Of a stretch of 64,000 bases of DNA, positions 38,086 through 49,582 are shown piece after piece. Below the pieces are notes generated by a model that saw nothing but the letters and a program-made list of their open reading frames with translations, did not search any database and was not told the DNA's origin. This DNA comes from Dallia pectoralis (Eukaryota; Chordata; Actinopteri; Esociformes; Umbridae). Location of the stretch: the NCBI GenBank assembly GCA_029465975.1, contig CM055762.1, positions 4,542,832 to 4,606,831 on the forward strand. Reading direction: 5' to 3'. The translations under genes were made by a program, and so were the position numbers. How positions within the stretch are numbered: the first letter of the stretch is position 1; each line of letters opens with the position of its first letter.

Positions 38086-41000
38086 TGAGCCCTGAGTTCG
38101 TTCCCGGCATTCTCGTTTGCCGTCGTCAGCAGAGTTAGCGTTGTGCTAAACCCCCGCAGGGGGCCAGCTAAATGCCATCAGGTTGGGGCTGTGGTTTGCT
38201 TTTTTAATTTTCAGAATGCTTTTTGAGGCGTGTGAACAGCACCCCTCGTCACTCTCCTGTCAGAGGCATGTGCGTCTCACACACACACACACACACACAC
38301 AGTCGTAGACACACACACACACACATACGGGCAGTTTGCTTACTAACAACGTTTGTTAATCAATCTGGGGGTAACAATCTGTCAGGAAATCTTTAGCATT
38401 AAGAAAGCCTCCTTGAATAAGGAAAGCACCCAACCACAGGGCATGTCTGGGACTTAGGGATAGGCCTCGATGTCTGCAAGCATCCCCGGTGTCAATAAGG
38501 ATTATGAGACAGCTTTTATCTTTTCAACCACACCGACCAGTTACTCATTTAAACGGATGAATAGTTTAGTTCACTTTGACAAAAAAACTACAAATGATAC
38601 ATAAACACATTCAAATCCTAACGCAATTCAAAATTCAAACGCCACATGCCTAACGCGAGATCTTATCTTTCTCCCTTCCATATTTTTTCATTCCTCGGAA
38701 ATGCAACGAAGGCAATCTTTGAACATACTTATTTAAGACCTCAAAGGATAAACATAGCCAACCTATTGTTGATGGCAAAGCACCTTTATTCTCAATTTAA
38801 GGCCGACAATTCCTTTGAGAGAATATGCCGCTCAGCAACTGACAGAAGCGTCATGCAAAACAGGTGTATTGAAGAAGGCGGCTGTACAAAAGAGACATGA
38901 TTGTGTTTTGTGACCTACCAAAAAAAGACTGCTGAATATTTAAAAAACTAACTGTATTTAACTGTATTTGCAGACATTTCAATGGAGCATAAATAGCCTT
39001 CTTTATATCTACGCTATCGACTAAATAGGAGAACAAATATGAGCTAATTTTAACGCTTTGCCTACACCTTCTTTTATAGGTCATAGGGAACACCGGCGGA
39101 CGACCTCACATTGTTTCTAAATGCCATTTAGCAAAAACTGGGGAAGCTGGAATTAATTAATGCGCGGGTAGCTGCCGCTGTCAAGAGGCGCGCATTAAAA
39201 TCAATGATTAATAAATTCAAAACACACAACAAACTCAGAGGGGAGATGAAAATAGTATTATGCTCCCTGGGAAGGAGCCCCGGTGCAGGTCCTCCCGCAA
39301 ACGAGGCGTCCACTCCAGATGCCTAATGGAAAGTAGCCGATGCCAGCTGTGTGCCCGTGAATAAAATCACTTTAATTAAAGGAATTACATTGGAAAGGAA
39401 CCGGGGATATGTGGAACAGAATCGACAGGAAGCGGCCCTTGTGTTTAACACCAGGACGGCCACTGTGTTCCCTCACTCTCATATAAGCCTATAATTCCCC
39501 CGTGCTTTATTATGCACAGCATTGAACCGTCTAGTTGGGATTTGATCGTATCCACGTATCCGCGTATATGATCTGTTTGTTGTTGCCTGGTTCGCAAAGG
39601 CCATGCACTGATTACCCTGCTGGCTGTTTTGTGCCATGACTAGCTGGCAGGGTCAGAGGAAAAGATTGTTGTCTTTTAAAAATGAATCAACAACTAGGTT
39701 AGGTTATACATCAAAGCGTACTTCAAACCTACACTACTGGCAGAAGTTCTAAACCAAACGCTGCTATTGTCCAAACACAATGTAGGCAGAATATCTAATA
39801 AAAAGAGAGAGAATATTACTCCGTAATTGGGAACGTAAGAAAGGACAGGATACTATTGAACTTCAAAATGTGCAGAAGGAACAAATGATCTTCTAAGCAA
39901 TCACAATTAATTTCCCGGATGACTTTTTGAAAGGATTTAAATATGCTGTACACGAGAAAGCCTTGGCAACTCCACTGACCCTGTAGTTAATGTGAGAGGC
40001 CACAAGGGGGTGGCAGAAGCACACTTAAACAGCGTGACAAAAACAGCAGACAGAATCTCTAATGCCATTGTCTGTTCGACGGAGATTTCACAGAATTCAA
40101 GAGTACTAGAGAGACTAGATCAGATCTCTAGTGCTCACAGCTGTCGCGGGGCCCACCGGGAGAGCTCAGTGGTGGACATAATGACATACAGAACCACATG
40201 TGGCAAATGCTAAACATCACGCAGGTTCCTGAATATATTCAGTATTATTGGATATTGTCTTATTCAAGAAAATCCAATTAGGAATAGATAGAAATCGCAC
40301 CCACTGACCTTGATATAGCTCCGGATTAATCTCCTTTACCAACACTGTCATTACTATTGCCATTAATAACAATTACCACCATCATAAGGTTAATTTGACC
40401 ATGGCAGGACCCTTAATCTTTCCTCAATATGTCAGCGAGATAAGCCATCACAAGATGTATAGCCACATCCTAATCAAATCAAGGTTTGTGTTGAAAGACA
40501 AATAACGTTGATGTCATTGTGTGTTATGGTGACGGGCAACTGCTATCTCAGTCAGACCACTTATTTGAAGGAGATTATTATAATGAAGCAAACACATTAG
40601 CATCAATGCATCATATTATACTGTAATTTAGTTGCAATGGACTTGCCATGGCTTGATGGAAATACATCACGGGGGAACTTAAATCGAGCGTGTTTTGTGT
40701 TCGAGTATTCAAGTAGCCTTGGTAAAAGCTTAGTCCGTAAAACCTTAAGTTACGTCGCCTTAATTTAAGCTGAATTGGTAGTTGGCCGGGGCGTTACATT
40801 AATTGAATATCTCCATAAGTATGGTGTTGCTGTAATTACGAATGAAGCAGATGAAATATTAAAATGTAAGAAAAGAAACTGAGTCAGTGACATCAAAGCA
40901 TACACACTGTAGCAACTTGTTTACAACAGCTAATGTGTCTCTGAGGGGAATAGCCTGGTTATTAGCAACCATAAACAAGTGCTGAACAGCCTCTTGCTAG

Positions 41001-44000
41001 GGAAATATGAAATGCCAGCAAAGAGAACCGCAGTGTTTTCTAGGACGTGTACCATACCCACCTACACCCTCAACCTACTTCTGACAGTTCCAGGCAACAC
41101 GTAACTTGTAGCAGTAAAACACATCTTGTAGACTCTTGCAGTATGTAGAGCAAAATGGGTGTGAGAAAGACTGGTATAATGCATAGGGTTGTAATTGGGC
41201 CAGTATAGGTCAATTGTAGGTCACCAGTCGTGACGTCAGTCAAATTAACATGTTGAGGGGTTGGTTCAGAAGCAAAAGTAAACTGCAGTCTTAAACTAAT
41301 CTGTAATATTTAGGAAATATTTAATATATTAAAACATTGCTTTTTTTACTGAGAATATTTCAATATTTCAATTTGGACAGTAAGATATTACCTATGCGTT
41401 TACGAATACGTTTTTAAACATAATATAATGAGCATAAAACATATTTTTATATCCACCAGGCAAATATTACAAGTCGAATTGCCATCCATGTTTATAAAGA
41501 CATCGATTTTTTACATCCTTGCTGTTTAACTAGTGTACTTGATAAAGCAGTCGGCAACATTTATTTAATGCAGCCAAAGATGTATAAAAAACTCAACAAC
41601 TTTGTAAACTCATAGACTCACAGACATACATTGGTTTCACTATGCATAGTCCAATAAAGAGACTCACATACTCGCTATTTAAAAAAAAATCAAGATGTTC
41701 CTAAGTGAAGTTATGTATATTCTACAAGCGATGTCTGTTATGATGTTGAATGAAAAAAAAATTTCAATAAATAAATATATAAAAATGAACTAACTTCCTC
41801 TCAACTACCGTAAGAAAACTTCTGTCGGTTATATTTCCGTTCTATCTAGGTCTCACTTGACTTGGCTCTCAAAGTTGTAGGCGTGGTTTATATCATGTTT
41901 CCCCGGACCCGCCCATTGTGGGCGTGGAAACGAGCATCAGTCTGGTCACGTGTGTAAACATTGGCACGCTGTCTACGAGCCACGTGGTCCCTTGTTGACA
42001 GCTACTTTGACAGTGACAGAAGGGCCTCCTGCAGTCTGTTTCTGCCTCTTTCTCTGCCTCACCAACTCAAGCACCTTAAAATAATATATCCTTTAGAAAT
42101 TATTTATATTTTTGTGTGTGCTTATTCCTTAAACCTTGGGATCTGCGGATATACTCAGGGAGATGGGCTTGAGATCAGAGTGCATTTCTTGTTTTTGTGG
42201 TTAATTGATCGAATATAATTACTAATTGACCAATACCGAATCAATCATAAATTAAATCGACCTAGACCCCTGACTAAGAAAACATCATACAAAATAGCAT
42301 AAAAGCCTTTTCCAAAACACATTACTGTAATAATGATAAACCCTTTAATTTAATTTCTATAGCAGGGAAAAAATAAAGTACAGACTCATTTGAGTGGCTA
42401 GACTAGTCATACCCCAAAATCTCTATTTTAGTGTTACCTAAAGGGTAATTGAAATTAATGTTCCTCTGGAATGTGAATGTGGTCTAGCACCCCCTATAGA
42501 ATAGACAGCAGGTGGGCTTTGATGAGGCCTGGCTGCTGATAACAGTCAGATCAGAGCAAGACAGGTTGGGTCCATGGTCTGGGTAGAAATTATACTTTTC
42601 ATTCACACGTCTATGCGACGAGCATTTAGAATGTTCCGGAAAAAATAAATACAACGCACTTCCTCTAAAGCTCTGCAATGTTGACACGATCTGTTATAGC
42701 AGTGATACACTCATTGGAACATACATGAAACACCAATGTCTAAAACGTACACACCGGTAAACGTTATATGTCGACTGACATTGACTTTGTGGTGAACAAC
42801 TGCCAATGGGACGATTGGAATGATCACTATGGGTGCCCCCACCGCCTCAGGCCTAAACAGTGTCCCCTGGAGAGCCATATCCGACACAACAAAACATGTT
42901 TCCAATGACCCGTGACGGAATATTCCGGAAGGCCGAATGGTTTTCCTTCTCGCGCCATCGAGTGAATTACAAGACGGTTAAGAATGCGTTTGTGTACAGG
43001 GCATAAAGCCTGGCATGTGCCCGTCACCAGAAGTACCGTAGGTGGGATCTCTTTCAGGCGTTTGGCAATGGGGGTACACTGCCCCCTCCTATCTAGATGT
43101 GACCACCCAGGTGATGGGGGTATACTGTACCCTCCTATCTAGACGTGAGCTCTGGTTGGATCTCTTTCAGGTGATTGAGGAATACTGTACTAACCCTAAC
43201 CATATCTAGACATGACCTCGGGTGGCGGCTGGTGGCACAACCAACAGGCACCTGCTGCCACGACAAGCGACTAAGCTGTGAGAACAAAGGGGCCATTGAG
43301 CGCATAACAGCTGTTGCCGGCCTGGCTGTCTGAGGGCCCTGTGCCTCAAGAGTTTGTCTGGCAGGGGAGCCCCCTACAACACCCCCCCCACTCTTTTTAA
43401 AGAGACAGACACTGCCGTTACATACACCAGCAAGTTTTCCTACTATTTGAGGTAGACCAAGTACACAGCTTGAATTGTGGCCATGTGGATGGTTCATACA
43501 GTATACCTGAGATCAGTGCAGATGTCAGTTAATACATTTACAGAGACGTAACTTGTCTTAAGACCATCCTAGATATCTATACAAGACGTACAGTTCAGCT
43601 ATCGTAAGTAACAACCATGAATTATACCCACGGTCAAATTAGACTGCCGATGTCAATCTAGTCAAGTCCCGGACTGGAGAAATACTCAGGTGAAATTGTA
43701 GTCACTGGCAATAACAAGGGAAGCTTCTGACAGTGAAAAGCCACATAGTGACATCTAGTGGATCAGCATTGTGCATCATAGAGAACACGCTCCTGGACTG
43801 CAAGCAGAGGGCACTGTCTGTCAGCAAACGCATGAAAGAGACAGCCATTAGAGGCCAGTCAATGCTCCATTTTGTTTTCGTTCAGATTAGAAACATTGCC
43901 CCTTTGAGTTGCCGTTACGGTGAAGAGGACAAGGTAGAAAAATGTTGTTATAACAGAACACACGAGACATCTTTTGTGCATGCAAAATGCCAGAAAAAGC

Positions 44001-44335
44001 AGCTCAAAGACTAACAAAGATTTAGATAATACACTGGTTATCACTGAACAAGTATTTCACTTTCTACAGTAAGTCTGAATTTAAAGTCTAAATTAAAATA
44101 AAACTAGTTAATTTACAATAAGCATACAAATTAGTAAAACATGAGGCACTTGTACAAACAGTAACATTTGAATGGAGTACTGAAAATCATTCAGATACTG
44201 GCAAACCCAATGTAGCGTTTTCCAAATTAAATTGACGCCAAAATTAAAACGAGAAGGGCAATTTAACCAAACAATTCTTCCCCAAAGCAAAGACAAAGAT
44301 CAGTGTACAACATAAAAACTGTCTGGGACAGCGAC
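38086..44335. other. Gene-poor interval downstream of ccne1
   Basis: No exon is recognised here. A (CA)n tract is at 38278-38325. Segments at about 39140-39420 (including CAATGATTAATAAATT) and 40270-40640 have the AT-rich, motif-dense look of vertebrate non-coding elements. At 43039-43215 a phrase of about 80 bp (GGATCTCTTTCAGG..., CCCTCCTATCTAGA...) occurs as two or three diverged copies. The region ends at the ccne1 polyadenylation signal. Confidence 0.35.
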
Positions 44336-47300
44336 TTTATTTAAAAAGATATGAAGTAGCAGCATCTCAAAACAAAAACACATTTTCATTTTGGTAAAAC
44401 CCCCATCTCGGGACAGAAAATTATTGTAGTTAAAATTTTAAATACAATCCATTATCAGCTTCCTAAGCAAGCAGTTCCACTTGCCCTTTTTTCAGAGCCG
44501 AGCAACCAGTCAGCTTTACCAAACCTGGCATTAGTCACCTTCTCAAAAAGTCACAAGTGAGACAGACGCGATCTCCCACATACGTCCTCGGTTCCTGGGT
44601 CAATCGAAAACCATCGTCTTTAGCAGCACTGAACCACCGATAGCTCTGGGTTTTCGGCAGGTGGTTCATCTTCGCATAGTCCCAATTAAAAACAAAACTG
44701 TCACTCACTCAAAACGCAGAGACACCAAACACATGTCCGTTTAGCACAAAAACAAGGCAACTCTGCGTGCATACACAAACAACAACAGCACCGGTGGGTG
44801 TAATGCCCGAATACGCCAGGTCGCGGTCCGCATTTGTGCCTTCCTTTGCAGTTACCCATGCTAACCCACCAAGGGGGAGGATCAGGACACAGACACCTCT
44901 GGTTTCTCGCTACTGGGGGGCGGAGTGAGCACCCCGGCTGGCACCGGGGAACTCCGGCTACGATCGACGTCCTCTTGTGGGTAGGAGCCAGCCTTGACCT
45001 GAAGAACGCAGGAGGACACAGTCTCAGTACAAAGCCAAAATGCAACACACTGACACAGGCTGATGAATGTTACTGGAGACAGCGGTTAGCAAGCACACTA
45101 TTAACCAACACCACTCACCATCCAGTCGAGGTAGGCGGCGTGTGTCTGGATGTTGTGAGAGTCCTCAGCCGGGACCCCTTTGAAGCTCTTCAGGGTCGAG
45201 CTTCCTACTTCTCTGATGGACATGGCGAATGGCACCATCCACCTCACGCACTGCTCAACGTCCGACCACTTCAGAGCTGTACGCGTCAAGAAAGGGCGGG
45301 GTTAGGGCAAAGAACAGCGAGGCGTACTGACCAAACCGGCCGCAGGCAAGTCTTTAGAAGCAGCAGAGAGTCTTGGCGACGGGTTTTAACATTACCTGAC
45401 ACCTTCTCCACCAGCTCCAACGAGGAAAAGTGGAAGAGAGCGGAGGCAGCGAGCACCCCGTACGGGAACTCCAGGCACTTCACATCCAACATGCACAGGT
45501 CCAAAAGCTACAGACAAAAAGAGCAAGGGGAATTATTTGGTGTCACCGATCTCATGAACACTATAGTGTCACCCAGCATGGTTGTAAAATACGTCACGGA
45601 ATAGGCATGCCGTGGCGGGGAAACCCTGGTTGTAAACGTACCTCTGCGATTTGTACGAACGTAGCTTGTGGATACTGTGGGATGAGAACCTCATCTGACT
45701 CCTTCAGGTAGGCCATCTGCATGTAGATGTTCAGCCAGGACACTGACGTTAAGGGACAGAGGCTCCACTTAAGCTCCTGAACATTTGGCAAAAGAGAGAC
45801 ACAAGCTACGATTACACACACACACACACACACACACACCAGGGAGCTTTGCCACGCACAGGAAAAGCGCATTCACTAGTGTCGGCACAACAGAAGCATT
45901 AGCATGTTGCCTCAAATCATGTTCGAGAAGCCTACCTTCATCACGATTAGCTCCATGCTCAGGATTTCATCCTCGGTGCAGGCACCATCGGTGACGTAGG
46001 CAAACTGGTGCACTTTCGGAGGGTAGATTTCCTGAAAAGAGGACAGTAAACACGTTCAACGCCTGTCTGCCGTATCACAGGTCATTGACTTTTCAATTAA
46101 ACTCCGGTTCTAGAAGGGGATTCGACTTACCTCCACCTTGGCCGCAATGAACAAAGACACAATGCCGATGAGCTGTAGTGTTGATTTAAATACATTGATC
46201 TGGGTGGCCAAGAACCTGTCAATGTAATCCTGAGCCAGGTAGAACGTCTCCCTGTGTAGCTTGTAAACCTCGCACACCTGAGACAAAACCGAGATCGTGT
46301 GAATAGATGTAGCCAGTCAGAATGGCTAATACACAATTAAACACTTACGATGAAATCCGCAGAAATCTAACTAAGAAACATAAAGACTTTGATTAAGGAA
46401 AAGGATGAGAAAGTCCATGGGCTTTATTAATCAATAATGTGAAAATTCGAAAGAGCCATTTATGAGCTGGAGAGGTGCTGGAGAGCCCGTATAATACAGA
46501 GTGGATGCCAACGATACATATTCGAATCACTGTTGCTCACTCGGCCTGCATAACGAAAAATACAACTAGAACAAGTAAGTGTCTTGCAGTGGGAAATACC
46601 CAAAAGCCCTTGCGTCCTCAGCGGAACATTTACGAGAGTCTATATGATCACCACACTTTTGTAAACGGTTGCACGCATGGTTTTTGCAGAAATGAAACAG
46701 TGAGCAGGCCACAAACCTCCATTAGCCAGTCCAGAAGAATAGCCCTCATCTTGGGCTGGAGGTGGGGGTGTTTGTCCATAACATGGATGTCTCGCGAATA
46801 CGTCTTGTCTTTCTTCAACAGATTGTCCCATACGTCATCTTTGCTTGCCCAGCTAGAAAACAAACATGCAGCACTGAGTTACCATGCACCGACAAAATCA
46901 GAGTGAACAACAAAAAGCCCCTGGACACCACGGTCAGTGTGCAGATGGAAAACCACACAAATACCAGATATACATTATGTAATACACGCGGTCCCAGAGG
47001 GATACGGCATCTGCCTCACAACACTGTTACAAAATGACCGGCAATTACCCCCATGAATCACGCAGTCCAACTAGCTGCAGAGATTCACAGACTTTCAATG
47101 AAAAGCATAGCGTGTTAGCATGCGTCATGCTAGGTGAGCAACTGAGCATGTGGCCCCAGTCCTCTGCTGTGACTTACCATAGCACGGGGAGCGGGGAAGA
47201 CCGGGTGGGGGTGAAGAATATGTTTTTACAGGTGTACTGAGCAGCAAACAGAGTGGCAACCGGCCGATCGACTTCCAGGTCAGGGGTGGGGATGCGCCTG

Positions 47301-48750
47301 CACAGGCTTGTCAAACCGGCGTCAGGATTCCAGTTCTCCTGGACGGGAGAAAGCAAAAAAAAAGAAAAGCAGAAGAGGTAAACAGGGTTTACTGACCAAT
47401 AACGCAATGGAAAAGTGTTGGCAAAATTAGACTTGGAACATTTTACACAGCCACGAATTATGAACAGACAAAGCAAAAGCGAATGCAATCTGGTTACCAG
47501 AGTTCCGCAAGACTTCTTCCTCGTCATCTCTGTCAGTTCTTCATCTGGGTCTTGCAAATGCTGAGGATTTAAGATGGACAATCCGACATGAGACATCACA
47601 TCCGAACACCTTATAATCGTACAACATGAATGTGTACCGGTAGATGGGAATAACTTACAATGGCAACATCTGCTTTTCTTTTCCTAGACCGCACTGCAGT
47701 TTCCTTGGGCATGGCATGATCAATTGTTCTGGACTCCACGTTTTGCCTGCAACTTTTCAGTAAACACTGGATGTTAACAGTTAAAACTGAACACACGTGT
47801 TGATTCAAACTGAGCTTGCTATAGCTGTGGAGTTGGTATCTCTTTAGCTCAGATCCAATGATGACACCAGTTAACAAGACAACTCTTCTGGTCACCAAGT
47901 TAAACGGTAGAGTTGACATGGTCCATTCCTGCGACGTGGAAACTCACCCGGCTTTCCTCGGCATTATATCCACAGTCGATCCCTTCAATGTAAAGTTGCC
48001 TGCAAACACGAAATGCAAGGATCTCATTTATTCTGGTCATATTTGGGTGGGATCCCCTCCCGCACCCAACCCAACCCCCCACCCAAGCCTGCTCCTAAAG
48101 TAACCGGGCGCGGGGAAATAAACTGGGACACAATGTTGCACCTCAAACAATGAGAAATGCTACAACATGGATTACAAAAAACACAGACCTCAGATTGCAC
48201 ACTATTAACAGAACTAAACAACTACACACATGGTATAATTAGACACTGGCTTATTGTGTTTTTTTTAATTGGAGAGAAGTTGAGAAAATGGCCGAGCCAT
48301 TAAGTATCCCTAATTTGCCGTTCACCCGGTTCAACAAGCCTTAAAAACCTGGAAAGTAGTGTTATAATAAACTTATAGGCATCCAATCTCCCCCCAAAAC
48401 AGACTATTGATCGTCTCATAGATCACGCCAATCAACATATACTTTGATTGAAAAGTTAGTGAACAATCAAGACAAGCTGCAGCAGATTGTGTGTTAGCTG
48501 GGTAGCTACAATGGTCTAGCTACCAGGGTTTCCATGTGTTATCTTACCTTAATAGATGGTCCCAGATCAGTCCAGTCCTGGCTCACAGGATGCAAAAACG
48601 ATTTACTTCCTATTGTTCTGATTTGGACATAATTAATGCACTTTTAGATATTGAGATGTGGCTTTTGTTGGGACCACAGACCCGGGTTATATATGAGAGC
48701 TCTGGATTGGTTCTAGTTCTGCCTGGTAGTGGGGTTTTGCGCCTTGCCTT
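44336..48750 (-). CDS. ccne1: Cyclin E1 (G1/S cyclin, CDK2 activator)
   Basis: The coding sequence is the complement of 44882-44998, 45119-45276, 45396-45507, 45642-45776, 45936-46031, 46131-46277, 46717-46852, 47178-47338, 47498-47560, 47659-47746 and 47948-47964. All junctions are GT-AG with matching phases, giving 409 aa (human about 410). I chose the start MPRKAG because it joins in frame to the conserved RSRKRKADVAI segment (NLS-like, residues 25-30). The cyclin box begins at WASKDDVW, with the substrate-docking MRAIL at 145-149. N-terminal RIPTPD (T74) and C-terminal LTPPPS (T396, S400) match the FBXW7 phosphodegrons. Cyclin E1 binds CDK2 in the nucleus and drives S-phase entry. A donor at 48547 and an acceptor at 48000 suggest a non-coding first exon. 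AATAAA on the minus strand at 44336-44341 probably ends the 3'UTR, so the span is approximate at both ends. Confidence 0.97.
45814..45839. repeat. (CA)n microsatellite in a ccne1 intron
   Basis: A CA tract lies in the intron between coding exons 7 and 8 of ccne1. Confidence 0.97.
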
Positions 48751-48800
48751 ATAAACTGCAGGGGCGGTCCCAGAGAGTGATTTAAATACTGCGCGCTAAC
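48548..48800 (-). promoter_or_regulatory. Probable ccne1 5' exon and promoter
   Basis: A candidate non-coding first exon ends at a donor (minus strand GTAAGAT, + coordinates 48541-48547). Just upstream are GGCGCAAAA on the minus strand (48735-48743), close to an E2F site, GGGGCGG (48761-48767), and a GCGCGC core near 48793. Cyclin E genes are classic E2F targets, so these fit the expected regulation. The transcription start itself is inferred, not seen. Confidence 0.5.
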
Positions 48801-49582
48801 AAGGAAGTCCTGCAATAGTCTGCGGATATATTTCAAATTACATTATCATTATAAGTAATTTATTATTCACACGTGAATGTCGCGTTTAGTCAAGTGTTTG
48901 GTGGTTTATTGTATGTTTGTAGCACCCCGTATGTCCCCAAGTACTATTTTGGAGGCAGGGACGGGGGCGTGGCTTGTGCGGTGACAGCTGGAGGCGGGGC
49001 TAAGAACCAGGAAGCGCCAACTACCGCGTGGCTAGGGAGGGCAGATGTAAACAAATCATGTGTCGCTCTCATACGTCGGCGTTTTGGGACGTTATACCGT
49101 TTATTTTAGATACATTGGATTGTGTATCGTTTTTAAACCGAACGAGTGTGTTGTCATTTTTCATAAGTCAGGATGTATGCCGTTTTCCGAGATTAGTAAA
49201 TAAATGCCGCGCATTGGGCTGAACGAGAACTGTGATGGCGCCCAGCCTTGGAGGACCCAGCTGTGGCTCACTTCCTCTTCCTTCGTCTTGTTTGCATTAT
49301 CATATGAATCAATAGTGGCTATTTTATTACCGTTGTAAAGTATAAAAAGGAAACAATGCGCCCGATCTTCACCGTCTACATGTGCTTTTTCCCAGTAAAA
49401 GGCATTCGGAGATATGCATCACCAGACATTTGCAAATGCATATTTGTTCTATTGTGTTTCCTGTGTCACAACTGCAGAACCCTGGAATTGGTGACCATGA
49501 GGGTTCTATTTCGAGAACGCACCCTTTGACCATCACGTGATCAGGCTGGTTGCAGCTGCATTGCGACTAGTTTTCTCTGGAC
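48801..49582. promoter_or_regulatory. Intergenic region between divergent ccne1 and BtpA-family gene
   Basis: The interval of about 0.8 kb separates the inferred ccne1 start from the BtpA-gene ATG. It includes a GC-richer segment near 48955-49045 and no other open frame of note. It probably holds the promoter and 5'UTR of the plus-strand gene, possibly shared bidirectionally. Confidence 0.45.

Noticed and set aside
45435..45507. Separate small gene from the minus-strand frame starting MDLCMLDV
   Set aside because: It is an internal part of ccne1 exon 9 (LLDLCMLDVKCLEFPYG...), not an independent gene.
44834..45604. 256-codon plus-strand open frame
   Set aside because: It is the antisense shadow of ccne1 exons 9-11 and their introns. 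The minus-strand exons are clearly the real ones.
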